A stretch of 64,000 nucleotides of DNA from Celeribacter persicus (GCF_003050785.1 NZ_QAOH01000001.1:518090-582089); one strand, 5' to 3'; shown: positions 1-8,923, counted from the first letter of the stretch. Program-made: numbers and translations. The notes: a model not told the origin generated them from the sequence alone.

Positions 1-2
1 CG

Positions 3-389
3 CATCTCTGCGAAGATACCCCGTCACTGTCGCCGATCTTCAGCTTTTACGAGGGCAAATTGAGTTGCCGCTATCTGCGGCAATATCTCGAACTGGGCCA
101 TGAAATCATGAAACAGCCACTCTCCAAGGTGGAGGTCGAGGCGCTGGACCTGTTCGATGCGATCATCGGCACAGATGCGCTGCGGCTCGACATGATGCTG
201 GAGCCCGGCGATCTGCAATTCGCCAACAATTACGCGGTGCTGCATTCGCGCAACGCCTTCCTCGACCATGACGAGCCGGAGAAGATGCGCAAGCTGCTGC
301 GGCTTTGGCTGAAGATGCCGAACGCCCGGCAACTGGCCCCGGAGTTCCCCGGACGTAACGGTTTTCCACTGCCTGAAAAGGCCGCGTAA
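3..389 (+). CDS. TauD/TfdA-family dioxygenase, C-terminal part (5' end outside window)
   Basis: The reading frame is open from the left edge of the window, so only the last 128 residues are present. The segment FANNYAVLHSR, followed by a DHDEPE turn and a KLLRLWLKM stretch, is typical of the C-terminal half of TauD/TfdA-like Fe(II)/2-oxoglutarate dioxygenases. In that family the distal iron-binding His and the Arg that holds 2-oxoglutarate lie here (HSR and the following H/R positions). The substrate cannot be told from this part. The next gene on the same strand is a TRAP binding protein after a 444-bp gap, so co-transcription is not shown. The family call is fairly safe; the exact reaction is unknown. 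Confidence 0.72.
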   Translation, partial: HLCEDTPSLSPIFSFYEGKLSCRYLRQYLELGHEIMKQPLSKVEVEALDLFDAIIGTDALRLDMMLEPGDLQFANNYAVLHSRNAFLDHDEPEKMRKLLRLWLKMPNARQLAPEFPGRNGFPLPEKAA

Positions 390-833
390 ACGGATCTCTC
401 CCGCATGAATCAAGGCCGTGCCTCGCTCTTCGAGCGGGGCATATATAAGGGAAATATACCGTTATTGCAGCGCAGAATGATGGAGATGAACGCGGGAAAC
501 CTTGGGACACGGTCCGAAAAACCATCCTCCTGCCCTCCCGGCTCAAATTTTGTGCAAACAGGTCAACCCGACGTATCCACATGAATAATCATAAAAATTC
601 AGAATCACAGACGCGCTCATCACAAGCGCAATCAGGAATTCACAACGGCAACCGACATCCTCGCTTCCCCGGACGGCAATCTGTCGTAATATTCACTTAA
701 TTCCGAACAAGAACATCGGGAATCGCACAAACAGACACACAGGATCGGACAGCGGGGCACCTGAACGTCCCGGACCTGTCCCCAAAACAAACCCCGCGCT
801 CGACGGGGTGTCGACAACCATCAGGGAAACCAC
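390..833. other. Non-coding gap, 444 bp
   Basis: No convincing gene on either strand. Two small hairpins are visible. One at 421-439 (8-bp stem with one G-U, no T-tract) lies just after the dioxygenase and may be a weak terminator. The other at 791-809 (ACCCCG / CGGGGT, 6 bp) ends 24 nt before the TRAP binding-protein start. The stretch 580-720 is AT-richer and probably holds the promoter of that gene, but I cannot pick clear -35/-10 boxes. Confidence 0.5.
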
Positions 834-1844
834 ATGAAACATCTTTTGCCCGCAACCGCACTCTCGCTTCTGCTCGCAGGCCCGTCTTTCGCCGAAACCG
901 TCCTGACGGTCGCGAACTGGCTGCCGCCGTCGCACCCGCTCGTCTCCGAGGTGATCGTGCCGATGACCGAAGAAATCGCCGAGGCCACCGCCGGCGAGGT
1001 GGTCGCCAATATCCTGCCTGCACCGCTCGGAGCGCCGGGCGCGCATTTCGACTTCGCAGTGAACGGCGTGGCCGACATCACCTTCGCCGTGCAAGGCTAT
1101 AGCCCGGGCCGGTTCAAGACCACCAACGTCGCCGAAATTCCCTTCTTGGGAGACAGCGCCGAAGTGACCTCTGTCGCTTACTGGCGCACTTGGGACGCCA
1201 TGCTGAAAGACGCGGGCGAATACGATCAGGTCAAGGTACTCGCGGTCTTCACCCACGGTCCCGGCGAGATTTTCCTGAAAGACACCGATCCGACGTCGAT
1301 CAATCTCATGGAAGGCCAGAAAATCCGCGTCGGCGGTGGCATCGTGCATGAAATCGCAACCAAGCTCGGCGCGGTGCCGGTCGAAGGCCCCTCCTCGAAA
1401 GCCTATGAACTTTTGTCGCAAGGCGTCGCGGACGGCATCCTGTTTCCCTATGAATCGGTGAGCTTCTTCGGCCTGATCCCGCAGCTCGACATCGGCGTGT
1501 CCGTGCCGGGTGGGCTTTACAACACCTCCTTCTACATCGTGATGAACAAGGCGAAATACGACAGCCTGACGCCTGAGCAACAGGCCGCCATCGACAGCGT
1601 GACCGGAGAACATCTCGCCCGTATGGCCGGGCAGATGTGGGATCGCGCCGATGCCGCCGGCCTCGAAGCGATGGAGGGTAAGATTGCCGTAACGCCCGCG
1701 ACCGAGGAACAGCTTGCGGCGTGGAAGGAAAGCCTTCAGCCGATCATCGACGCGAAGCTCGCGCAAGTGTCGGAAACCGGCGTGGACGGCCCGGCGGCCT
1801 ATGAAATGATGCTCTCCGAGATCGCCAAGCTCTCGGCGGAATAA
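834..1844 (+). CDS. TRAP transporter solute-binding protein, DctP family
   Basis: Periplasmic binding protein of a tripartite ATP-independent periplasmic (TRAP) transporter, 336 aa, the usual size. A Sec signal peptide with cleavage after PSFA near residue 20 is clear. The mature start (ETVLTVANWLPPSHPL) and later motifs such as KIRVGGG, FPYESV and FYIVMNKAKYDSLTPEQQ are DctP-like. TRAP systems import organic acids or other carboxylates with a sodium gradient. The two membrane subunits are not next to it, so this is an orphan binding protein within the window. A strong hairpin follows the stop. The ligand is unknown; the neighbouring reductase and aldolase suggest a small hydroxy or keto acid, which is inference. 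Confidence 0.88.
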   Translation: MKHLLPATALSLLLAGPSFAETVLTVANWLPPSHPLVSEVIVPMTEEIAEATAGEVVANILPAPLGAPGAHFDFAVNGVADITFAVQGYSPGRFKTTNVAEIPFLGDSAEVTSVAYWRTWDAMLKDAGEYDQVKVLAVFTHGPGEIFLKDTDPTSINLMEGQKIRVGGGIVHEIATKLGAVPVEGPSSKAYELLSQGVADGILFPYESVSFFGLIPQLDIGVSVPGGLYNTSFYIVMNKAKYDSLTPEQQAAIDSVTGEHLARMAGQMWDRADAAGLEAMEGKIAVTPATEEQLAAWKESLQPIIDAKLAQVSETGVDGPAAYEMMLSEIAKLSAE

Positions 1845-1853
1845 TCCCACACG

Positions 1854-1880
1854 GGGCCCGGTGCGCCCGGGCCCTTTCCT
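1854..1880 (+). terminator. Rho-independent terminator-like hairpin after TRAP gene
   Basis: GGGCCCGG at 1854-1861 pairs with CCGGGCCC at 1867-1874 around a 5-nt loop, followed by a short T-rich tail (TTTCCT). It lies 10 nt after the stop of the TRAP binding-protein gene. Confidence 0.6.
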
Positions 1881-1967
1881 CAACAGCGGAACACCCTTGC
1901 GAACGCCCTTTCGGGCGCATGGATGAGCTTTGTCCGCGCAACCGAACAAAAGACACCCACAAGAACC

Positions 1968-2996
1968 ATGACCACCCGACCTCTCGACATCGCCGTGATC
2001 GGCGCGGGCAATATAGGAACCGCTATGGCGGCTTTGCTGTCGCACGCCGGTGCGCATGTACATCTTGTCGCCCGTGGCGTGCGGCTCTCCGAGGTGCGCG
2101 AGAAGGGCGTGACGCTGGATGATCGGGGGAATGTGATCCATGCCCGGCCCGAAGCCTGTGATGCGCTGACCCGTCCGATGGATGCGGTGTTTCTCTGCGT
2201 GAAATCGCAAAGCCTTGCAGCGGCGGTCCGCGCCAATGCGGCGGGGATCGGGCCGGATACTTTGGTGATTCCAATGGTCAATGGCATGCCCTTCTGGTTT
2301 TTTGCCACGCCCGAGGGAATGGACGATATTCCCTATCTCGACCCACAGGGCGATCTGGCCGAACGGCTCTTCCCCCACCAAATTCTTGGGGCCGTATTGC
2401 TGATGACCGTGCGGATGGAGGGCAACCGGGCGCTGTCCTCCAACACGCCGACACTGAGCATCGGGCCGATCATCGAAGGCGCGGACCGCCCTCGGATCGC
2501 CGCCTTGATCGAAGTGCTCGAAGCGGGCGGCGTGCGTGTCGATCTGACCGAGGACATTCACCAGAAGGTGCTTGTGAAACTGCTCGCCAACCTCGCCACC
2601 AACCCGCTTACCGCCCTGAGCGGCGCGACGCTCGAAGAGGTCGGCCAAAGGCCCGTGCTACGCGAGATCGCCACCCGACTTGCCACCGAGTTTCGCGACT
2701 GGGCAACCATGCAGGGGTTTACGCTGCCCGATAATGACTGGCTGGTCGATCTCATGATCGACGCCGGCCCCTTCCCGACCTCGATGCTTCAGGATGCCCG
2801 TGCGGGGCGTGCACTCGAACTCGATGCGATCTGCCGCGCGCCTCTGGCACTGTCCCGGCGTGATGGGACAGACATGCCGCTTCTGGCGCGGCTGATCGCG
2901 GAACTCGAAACCCAATCCGCTCTTCCCTTATCCGAGACCGCTCTCCCCGCGGTGCTTGGCAGACTTTTCCCTGACACCGCTTTTTCGAAAGGATAA
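1968..2996 (+). CDS. 2-dehydropantoate 2-reductase (PanE/ApbA) family protein
   Basis: NADPH-dependent ketopantoate reductase-like enzyme, 342 aa from the start chosen here. The N-terminus IAVIGAGNIGTAM is a Rossmann dinucleotide-binding loop; FLCVKSQ and PMVNGMPFW correspond to the second and third conserved PanE blocks, and KLLANLATNPLTAL contains the helix with the catalytic Lys. An ATG 45 nt upstream (1923) is in frame, but the extra 15 residues are not PanE-like, so I prefer ATG 1968, right before the Rossmann fold. It ends 3 nt before the aldolase gene, so the two are an operon. In such a context PanE-like proteins often reduce other 2-keto acids; true pantothenate synthesis is not proven. 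Confidence 0.82.
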   Translation: MTTRPLDIAVIGAGNIGTAMAALLSHAGAHVHLVARGVRLSEVREKGVTLDDRGNVIHARPEACDALTRPMDAVFLCVKSQSLAAAVRANAAGIGPDTLVIPMVNGMPFWFFATPEGMDDIPYLDPQGDLAERLFPHQILGAVLLMTVRMEGNRALSSNTPTLSIGPIIEGADRPRIAALIEVLEAGGVRVDLTEDIHQKVLVKLLANLATNPLTALSGATLEEVGQRPVLREIATRLATEFRDWATMQGFTLPDNDWLVDLMIDAGPFPTSMLQDARAGRALELDAICRAPLALSRRDGTDMPLLARLIAELETQSALPLSETALPAVLGRLFPDTAFSKG

Positions 2997-2999
2997 GCC

Positions 3000-3773
3000 A
3001 TGAACACCACGACAACCGCAATCAAGGATGCAACGCCCATGGCAGGCATGACCGAAGAGGAATTGCGTGTCCAACTGGCCGATTTCTACCATCTCGTGAG
3101 CTACCTCGGCTGGACCGAGCTGATCTTCAACCACATTTCCGTCCGTCTTCCCGGTGAGGACCATGCCTATCTGGTGAACCCGATGGGGCTGCACTACGAC
3201 GAGGTGACGCCGGAGAACCTTCTGGTCGTGGGCGTCGATGGCAAGCTCAAGCGTGAAAGCCCCTACAGACCGAACCCGGCGGGCTTTGCCCTTCACGGTG
3301 TGATCCACGAACACCGCCCGGATGTGGGCTGTATCGCCCATACGCACACCACGCCGATCTCCGCCATCGTGATGAAAGAGGCTGCAATCGACCATAACAA
3401 TTTCAACGGCGCGCAGCTTTACGGTCGCGTTGCCTATCACGATTTCGAAGGCATCACGATCTATAGCGATGAGCGTGACCGGATGCTCAAAAGCCTTGGC
3501 GACAAGCACGTTCTGGTGCTGCGCAACCATGGGATCGCGGTATGCGAGGCGGATATTCCTCTGACTTTCTTCCTGCTCTGGACCGTGCAGCGCGCGGCCG
3601 AGATCCAATGCGCCGCCGCTGCGATCCCCGGACCGAATGTGCAATTGCCTGAGGCGACAAAACGGAAATGCGCTGAGGACGCCCAACGTCTCAAGGACAA
3701 CGCCGCTTTCGCGACGCTGCTCTTCGATGCGATGGTCCGCAAGATGAAACGCGAGCGCCCCGAGTTTGCGTAA
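3000..3773 (+). CDS. Class II aldolase/adducin family protein
   Basis: 257-aa class II aldolase/adducin fold protein, a zinc-dependent aldolase or epimerase family that acts on sugar phosphates or hydroxy-keto acids. Visible family marks are FNHISVRLPG near residue 40, IAHTHTTPISA near residue 116 (the metal-binding HxH pair) and VLRNHGIAVCE near residue 170 (the further metal-binding His). The gene starts 3 nt after the PanE-like gene, so they are co-transcribed and probably act on one substrate class. An adducin-like non-catalytic role is unlikely because the metal-binding histidines are present. The exact substrate is not known. Confidence 0.85.
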   Translation: MNTTTTAIKDATPMAGMTEEELRVQLADFYHLVSYLGWTELIFNHISVRLPGEDHAYLVNPMGLHYDEVTPENLLVVGVDGKLKRESPYRPNPAGFALHGVIHEHRPDVGCIAHTHTTPISAIVMKEAAIDHNNFNGAQLYGRVAYHDFEGITIYSDERDRMLKSLGDKHVLVLRNHGIAVCEADIPLTFFLLWTVQRAAEIQCAAAAIPGPNVQLPEATKRKCAEDAQRLKDNAAFATLLFDAMVRKMKRERPEFA

Positions 3774-3797
3774 ATGCAGAGGGGCGAAAAGCGCCCC

Positions 3798-5300
3798 TTA
3801 CGCCGCAGGAGACACCAGCGCGGGCAGGACACCTGCCCCGAAGGCCTGCATCTGATCCTCCGCCCAGAACCGGATATCCTGTTTGACGACCATGGCACGG
3901 TTGGCCTTCATTCGCCCCTTACGATCCTCGGCCTCCATGTCGAGCGCGAACTGGATCGCCCCGTCCATCGACTTGTGAGAGAACGGGTTGGTCGGCACGG
4001 CAGCGGCCAGTTCTACCGCAGCACCGGCGAACTCGGAAAGCACCAGAACCCCGTCCAGATCAGTGCGGGCGGCACAGAATTCCTTGCACACAAGGTTCAT
4101 CCCATCGGCCAAAGGCGTGATCCAGGCCACATCGGCAGCCCGGTAATAAGCGACGAGGTCGGTGAACTTCACAGGCCGGGAAATCAGCGCCACGGGTTGC
4201 CATTCGAACGAGCCATACCGCCCATTGATCCGCCCGGCGAGTTGTTCCAGCGTCTGCTGGATTTCCTCATAGGCGGTCATGTTGGAATTGGCCGCGACAG
4301 AAACATGCATCAACCGCACCTTGCCACGTAGGTCGGGTCGTGCCTCAAGAAGCCTCTCGAAACTTTCGAGCTGTTCGATCCCACCCTTGGTATAATCGGT
4401 GCGTCCGACGGACAGCAGGAGCTTTGCCTCGCCCAGTTCCGACTTGATCGCCTCGACCTTGCGCGTGGTTTCTTCGCGGGCGGCGACCTCTTCGATATAG
4501 GACACATCGACGCCCACCGGGCTGGCCTGAAGCCGGATCGTGCGATCTTCATAGCCGATCTCGGTGACCACGGATTGCTCAGACAGAGCGGAGCTTTCCG
4601 CCGCCAGTTCCGGTTTGACCTTCTCACGCTTCAGGGTGTCCACCTCCAGAAGCGAGCGCGCGGCAGAGACAAAGTTGTTCACGTAGCGCGGAATGTGGAA
4701 GCCCACGACATCGCAGGCCAGCAGGCTTTCGAGAATTTCCTTGCGCCACGGCAGCACGTTGAAAATATCTGCGCTCGGAAACGGCGTATGGTGGAAAAAG
4801 CTGATCTTCACATCCGGGCGCAGTTTGCGCAGATAGCCGGGCACCAGCCACAGGTTGTAATCGTGAATCCACACCACCGCGCCGGAGGCGGCCTCGGCGG
4901 CGGCGGCCTCAGCAAAGGCCCAGTTCACCTCGCGAAAAGTCGGCCAGTCCACGGGGTCGTAATTATAGCGTTCTTTAAAACCGTGCAGGATCGGCCAGAA
5001 GGCCTCTTTCGAAGAGACATGGTAGAAACTCGTCACCTGCTCCGGCGTCAGCGGAAGACGCGACACGGTGTATTTGCCATAGGCATCGTCAATTTCGATG
5101 ACTCGCTCGAACTCGGGATTGGCCGGGTCCTCGGCATGTTTCCACGCGATCCACGCACCCTTGTCGAACCGGCCGAAGAAACTCTTGAGCGTCGGCACGA
5201 TGCCATTGGGACTTTTGTTTTCGCGATATTCGATTTTGCCATTCACCTCGACTTCTTCGTAGGGCTGGCGGTGGTAGACGATCACCAGATCGGATGGCAT
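3798..5300 (-). CDS. ggpS: Glucosylglycerol-phosphate synthase (GT20 family)
   Basis: Glycosyltransferase family 20 enzyme, 500 aa, that joins glucose from ADP-glucose to sn-glycerol 3-phosphate, giving glucosylglycerol phosphate, precursor of a compatible solute. I prefer GgpS over trehalose-6-phosphate synthase because the N-terminus ([30 protein letters not shown]), the block [14 protein letters not shown] and the run [17 protein letters not shown] match my memory of cyanobacterial GgpS closely and differ from Ots[21 protein letters not shown] and [13 protein letters not shown] are conserved GT20 blocks. It is the last gene of a tight operon (3-nt gap) behind a HAD phosphatase and glycerol-3-phosphate dehydrogenase, which fits a glycerol-3-phosphate acceptor. 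Many bacterial GgpS are fused to the phosphatase; here the two are separate. Confidence 0.83.
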   Translation of the reverse strand: MPSDLVIVYHRQPYEEVEVNGKIEYRENKSPNGIVPTLKSFFGRFDKGAWIAWKHAEDPANPEFERVIEIDDAYGKYTVSRLPLTPEQVTSFYHVSSKEAFWPILHGFKERYNYDPVDWPTFREVNWAFAEAAAAEAASGAVVWIHDYNLWLVPGYLRKLRPDVKISFFHHTPFPSADIFNVLPWRKEILESLLACDVVGFHIPRYVNNFVSAARSLLEVDTLKREKVKPELAAESSALSEQSVVTEIGYEDRTIRLQASPVGVDVSYIEEVAAREETTRKVEAIKSELGEAKLLLSVGRTDYTKGGIEQLESFERLLEARPDLRGKVRLMHVSVAANSNMTAYEEIQQTLEQLAGRINGRYGSFEWQPVALISRPVKFTDLVAYYRAADVAWITPLADGMNLVCKEFCAARTDLDGVLVLSEFAGAAVELAAAVPTNPFSHKSMDGAIQFALDMEAEDRKGRMKANRAMVVKQDIRFWAEDQMQAFGAGVLPALVSPAA

Positions 5301-5303
5301 GGA

Positions 5304-6086
5304 TCAGGCTCCTTTCGGTGTGTCATGCAGGTCAAGCGCGGCGATGGCTTCGAGGATACCGGCGGCGCCATGTGCAGAGGCATGGTAGACGGCGCCCTGG
5401 CCTTCGAGCCGCGTCTTGAGCGCAGTTTCGGAATTGCCCACTGCGACGGCAGGCAGACCGCTGGCGAGCATGGAAAAGTCATTGAGCGTATCCCCCGCGC
5501 AAAGAACCCGTGCCTCGGGAATGCCCAGATGGGCGATCAGCCGCTTGATCGACGGGCCTTTGGAAACGCCTTTCGGCAACACGTCGAAATAGCGGTTGTC
5601 GGAGATCAACCAGTCGAGCCCCATCTCCTCCACCTGCGCTTCGGCGGTTGTGTCATATGCGGTGGGTGTCAGGTCGTAGCTGACGCGATAGCGAAAGGCG
5701 GTCGGCTGAAGCTCCAGCCCCGGATGACCGTCGAGTGCTTCGCGTACCCGATCGCCGGAGTCGTTCCAGCGCGCGGCGATGTCCTCCTCAAGCAAGGGGA
5801 TCGGTTCGACATGACCATCGTCGCGGACATGGGCAATCGTGGTGCCGACATCGCCGACGACATATTCGGGCCATGGCAGCCCGCGTTCGCGACACATCTC
5901 CATGATGAACTCCGGATCGCGCCCGGTCACAAAGATTAGGCCCACCGTGTCACGGTTCTCCTCGATCCAGTCATAAAGCGTGGCGCGCTCGGCCTCGGCA
6001 CCACCGAGAAAGGTGCCGTCGAGATCGGTCGCAAGGGTGAAACGGCGCGCGGCAATCGCCGGGCGCGGGGAAAGATGAACATTCAT
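5304..6086 (-). CDS. HAD-superfamily phosphatase, predicted glucosylglycerol-phosphate phosphatase
   Basis: 260-aa HAD hydrolase of the sucrose-phosphatase-like (type IIB cap) group. Motif I is DLDGT near residue 21 (nucleophile and acid/base Asp), motif II is the FVTGRD region, and motif IV is CAGDTLNDFSML near residue 190, all intact. KGVSKGPSIKRLI holds the motif III Lys. It sits 3 nt from ggpS and 3 nt from gpsA, so it most probably removes phosphate from glucosylglycerol phosphate. The cyanobacterial phosphatase (StpA/GgpP) is, from memory, larger, so this may be an alternative enzyme for that step. The role is inferred from the operon; the HAD call itself is firm. Confidence 0.8.
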   Translation of the reverse strand: MNVHLSPRPAIAARRFTLATDLDGTFLGGAEAERATLYDWIEENRDTVGLIFVTGRDPEFIMEMCRERGLPWPEYVVGDVGTTIAHVRDDGHVEPIPLLEEDIAARWNDSGDRVREALDGHPGLELQPTAFRYRVSYDLTPTAYDTTAEAQVEEMGLDWLISDNRYFDVLPKGVSKGPSIKRLIAHLGIPEARVLCAGDTLNDFSMLASGLPAVAVGNSETALKTRLEGQGAVYHASAHGAAGILEAIAALDLHDTPKGA

Positions 6087-6089
6087 CGG

Positions 6090-7208
6090 TCAACTCACTC
6101 CGAATTGCAGCGGAAGGTCGGGGGCAGGATGGGCAAGCGAGAGATCGAGCGCATAGGGCTCCGCCTCGATCGGGCGTGCCCAAAGCGCGGTGAAGGCTTC
6201 TTGCAGATCGGCGCCCTTGTGCAGCACCGCATTCACCGTTTCGCAAATCGGCATCGGCACCCCGATACGATGCGCCAGATCGGTGACGGACACAGCGTTC
6301 ACCTCGCCCTCGACCACCACAGGCCGTCCCTCGAAACAGGAAGGCCGCGAGATGCCTTGACCGAGTTGATAGCCCAGCGACATGTTGCGCGAGGTGGTGG
6401 AGCTACAGGTCAGCGTCAGATCGCCCGCGCCGGAAAGACCTGTGACGGTCTCGCGTTTGCCACCCAGCGCCTGCGCCAGAAGCTTCATCTCGTCGATACC
6501 ACGGGTAATCAGAGCCGCGCGGGTGTTTTCGGCAAAGCCCGCACCCGACATCATGCCACAGGCGATGGCGATCACGTTCTTGACCGCGCCACCCACCTCG
6601 ACTCCGACAAGATCGTCGGAAACATAAGGCCGAAAGCCGCCACCCGAAAGCGACAGGGCGAGACGCGCCGCTGGGCTGGCCTCGGGTGTCAGGCGATCTT
6701 GATAGGAAAACGGGAAGGCCACGGTGGCCGCCGTCGGATGATCCAGCGCGGTTTCGCGGGCGAAGGTTGGTCCCGAAACCGCCCCGACCGGATGGCCCGG
6801 CAGTTCCTCGGATACGACTTCGGACAAGAGATAACCGCTGCGCCGCTCGACACCCTTGCAGGCGAGCGCAATCGGCACACCTTCGGGCAGATGCGGCTTG
6901 ATCGCCTGGCACATGACGCGCAGTGTCGCCGAAGGAGTGACCATCAGAACGGCTTCGGTCCCAGTCAGCGCCTCGTCAAGGTCAGAGGTCGCCGTCAGGC
7001 CGCTCGGAAGGTCAACACCGGGAAGGTAATCGGCATTCTCGAAAGTTGCATTGATCCGTTCGGCCAGATCGGGACGGCGCGCCCAGAGGCGCACATCGTG
7101 ACCGTTGCGGGCCAGAACGGAGGCGAGCGCAGTCCCCCAGCTGCCGGCACCGAGAACGGTGAGGCGGCGCAGGGGCTGCGGCGGGATATGGGGCAGTGAA
7201 TCCTTGAT
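6090..7208 (-). CDS. gpsA: NAD(P)-dependent glycerol-3-phosphate dehydrogenase, start codon unclear
   Basis: Reduces dihydroxyacetone phosphate to sn-glycerol 3-phosphate, here likely the acceptor supply for GgpS. The Rossmann loop LGAGSWGTALA lies upstream of the first GTG (7094), so the protein must begin further up. ACKGVE, GAVSGPTFA, GGAVKNVIAIACGM and GLSGAGDLTLTC are GpsA signature blocks. No ATG, GTG or TTG exists in frame between the upstream TGA and the Rossmann loop. I place the end at an ATC codon (7206-7208), which has a good Shine-Dalgarno (AAAAGGAG) 6 nt before it; this gives 372 aa, longer than the usual 320-340. A CTG at 7194-7196 is the alternative. First gene of the operon, followed after 3 nt by the phosphatase. 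Confidence 0.84.
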   Translation of the reverse strand: MKDSLPHIPPQPLRRLTVLGAGSWGTALASVLARNGHDVRLWARRPDLAERINATFENADYLPGVDLPSGLTATSDLDEALTGTEAVLMVTPSATLRVMCQAIKPHLPEGVPIALACKGVERRSGYLLSEVVSEELPGHPVGAVSGPTFARETALDHPTAATVAFPFSYQDRLTPEASPAARLALSLSGGGFRPYVSDDLVGVEVGGAVKNVIAIACGMMSGAGFAENTRAALITRGIDEMKLLAQALGGKRETVTGLSGAGDLTLTCSSTTSRNMSLGYQLGQGISRPSCFEGRPVVVEGEVNAVSVTDLAHRIGVPMPICETVNAVLHKGADLQEAFTALWARPIEAEPYALDLSLAHPAPDLPLQFGVS

Positions 7209-7579
7209 GGGGAGCTCCTTTTGGGTGCTCTTGCTCAGGTCGTCTCTTCAGATGTATGCGCGCCCCACCTGCCCGTCACGGGCTGCGCGGCAAGGAGCAA
7301 AGACAAGCCGGAGACAGGCATAAACCCGAAATCAAATCCGGCGTCGCGCGGTGCGGGTCGGCCTCAGCCATCCTTCTAGAGATCACCAAAACCGAACAGG
7401 TCCGCCGCGTGGACCCTGACACATCATTTACACGGAAGCGTGAAAATTTCAACCGGGAGAAAGCTGCATTGCAGCAAATTACTGTTTTTAATTGAAAATT
7501 TTTCAATAAAAATCGACACGGTGCAGAAAAGGCGGCAGAGATGCACCCTGCCGTCTCATCTGCTACACCAGCCCTTCCT

Positions 7580-7730
7580 CCTTTTCACCACCGGTTCGCC
7601 GGTGAACCGGAACTGCCCCCGCAACTGTAGACGGCGAGCGCTGATCTGAAAATGCCACTGTGGCTCAAGTGCCATGGGAAGGCGGTCAGGCGCCATGACC
7701 CGTCAGTCAGGAGACCTGCCGACACGCAAC
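7580..7730 (+). promoter_or_regulatory. Cobalamin (B12) riboswitch aptamer
   Basis: The conserved B12-element blocks are all present in order: GCCGGTGAACCGG, CCCCCGCAACTGTA, GCCACTG, GGGAAGG and the 3' B12 box GTCAGGAGACCTGCC (about 7707-7721). Spacing matches class cobalamin riboswitches; the borders given are approximate. It lies 180 nt before a five-gene transporter operon and reads in the same direction. A short hairpin close to the start codon (CCGGT 7881-7885 with ACCGG 7896-7900) overlaps the first bases of the ribosome-binding site GGAG and could be the expression platform, i.e. translation control. The AT-rich stretch 7430-7530 upstream is the likely promoter zone. Confidence 0.93.
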
Positions 7731-7909
7731 AGCAACGCGGCCCGGGCGGGGTGTCCGGGGAGGTGTCGAATGATGATTTCCCAAGAGTGGCCGCATGCGG
7801 TCACGACAGCGAGAATGGTTGTATCCGCCGTTTCGGCCGATGCTCCGGTCAGCGATTGGGTCGGCAAATCCCCCTTGTCCCCGGTCGCATTACACACCGG
7901 AGACTTCCC

Positions 7910-8923
7910 ATGTTCCTCAAATTGTTGACCACCGCCGCCGTTGGCGCGGCATCGCTTGCCCTGCCTGCGCTGGCCGAAACATCCTACCCGCTGACGTTGA
8001 CCAACTGCGGCGCGGAAACCACCATCGCGGCACAGCCCGAAGGCACCGTGTCTATTGGTCAGGCCGCGACCGAGATCCTCTATTCGCTGGGCTTGGGCGA
8101 CAAGGTGTTAGGCACCTCCGTGTGGTTCACCGACGTCCTGCCCGAATATGCCGAGCTCAACGCCGGTATCGAGCGGCTGGCAGACAACGACCCGAGCTTT
8201 GAAAGCGTTGTAGCCAAGCGCCCCGATCTCGTGACCGTTCAGTACGAATGGCATGTCGGCCCGCAGGGCATCGTGGCCACGCGCGAGCAGTTCGGTGACG
8301 TGGGCATTCCGGTCTACACCCTGCCTGCCGATTGCGTTGGCAAAGACAACTCCACTGGCATGGATGGCACTCGTCTTGAGCTTTACAAGATGGACAGCGT
8401 CTACAAGGGGATCTCCGAACTGGCGCAGATTTTCAATGTCGCTGAACGTGGAGAAACTCTGGTCGCAGATCTGAAAGCCCGTGAAGCGGCGGCCATTGAG
8501 CTGGCTGCGGGTCTTGATCTTCCCGAGGGCACTTCGGCGGTCTTCTGGTTCTCCTCCGCAGAGATGGACATGGACCCCTATGTCGCCGGTCAGGGCGGCG
8601 CACCCGCCTACATGATGAACGTGTTAGGTCTTGAGAACGTGGTCCAAAGCAACGAGGAATGGCCCACTGTCAGTTGGGAAACAATCGCCCGCGCCAACCC
8701 GACCGTGATCGTTGCCGCGCGCATGGAGCGCCGCCGCTTCCCCGCCGATGATATCGAGAAAAAGCTGGAGTTCCTGCGGACCGACCCGGTCGCCAGCCAG
8801 ATGGACGCGGTCAGGAACAACCGTATCGTTATCCTCGACGCGCACGGAATGGACCCATCCATTCGCAACATCGGCTCCCTTGAAACGCTGGCCGAAGCGT
8901 TGACCGGGTTCGACCTGAAGTGA
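7910..8923 (+). CDS. ABC transporter substrate-binding protein, FecB/BtuF-like
   Basis: Periplasmic binding protein of an iron-complex/cobalamin type ABC importer, 337 aa. A signal peptide ends after ALPALA near residue 20. SIGQAATEILYSLGLGDKVLGTS is the usual start of the first lobe in this cluster A-2 family, and RPDLVTVQYEW and NPTVIVAAR correspond to later conserved parts. ATG 7910 is preceded by GGAG 7 nt upstream; longer in-frame starts run into the riboswitch and were rejected. It overlaps the permease by 4 nt. Since a cobalamin riboswitch precedes it, the ligand may be cobalamin, another corrinoid or a cobalt chelate; siderophore binding remains possible. Confidence 0.86.
   Translation: MFLKLLTTAAVGAASLALPALAETSYPLTLTNCGAETTIAAQPEGTVSIGQAATEILYSLGLGDKVLGTSVWFTDVLPEYAELNAGIERLADNDPSFESVVAKRPDLVTVQYEWHVGPQGIVATREQFGDVGIPVYTLPADCVGKDNSTGMDGTRLELYKMDSVYKGISELAQIFNVAERGETLVADLKAREAAAIELAAGLDLPEGTSAVFWFSSAEMDMDPYVAGQGGAPAYMMNVLGLENVVQSNEEWPTVSWETIARANPTVIVAARMERRRFPADDIEKKLEFLRTDPVASQMDAVRNNRIVILDAHGMDPSIRNIGSLETLAEALTGFDLK

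Noticed and set aside
693..2648. Minus-strand open frame of 651 codons
   Set aside because: It lies opposite the TRAP and PanE-like genes, which have clear motifs; the frame is Arg/His/Gly rich as expected for an antisense shadow in high-GC DNA.
3798..5300. Trehalose-6-phosphate synthase (OtsA) as product
   Set aside because: Same GT20 family, but the N-terminal blocks and the operon with gpsA fit GgpS better; kept only as second choice.
7652..7909. Longer start for the riboswitch-controlled binding protein
   Set aside because: The added residues are translated riboswitch sequence; the signal peptide begins at ATG 7910.
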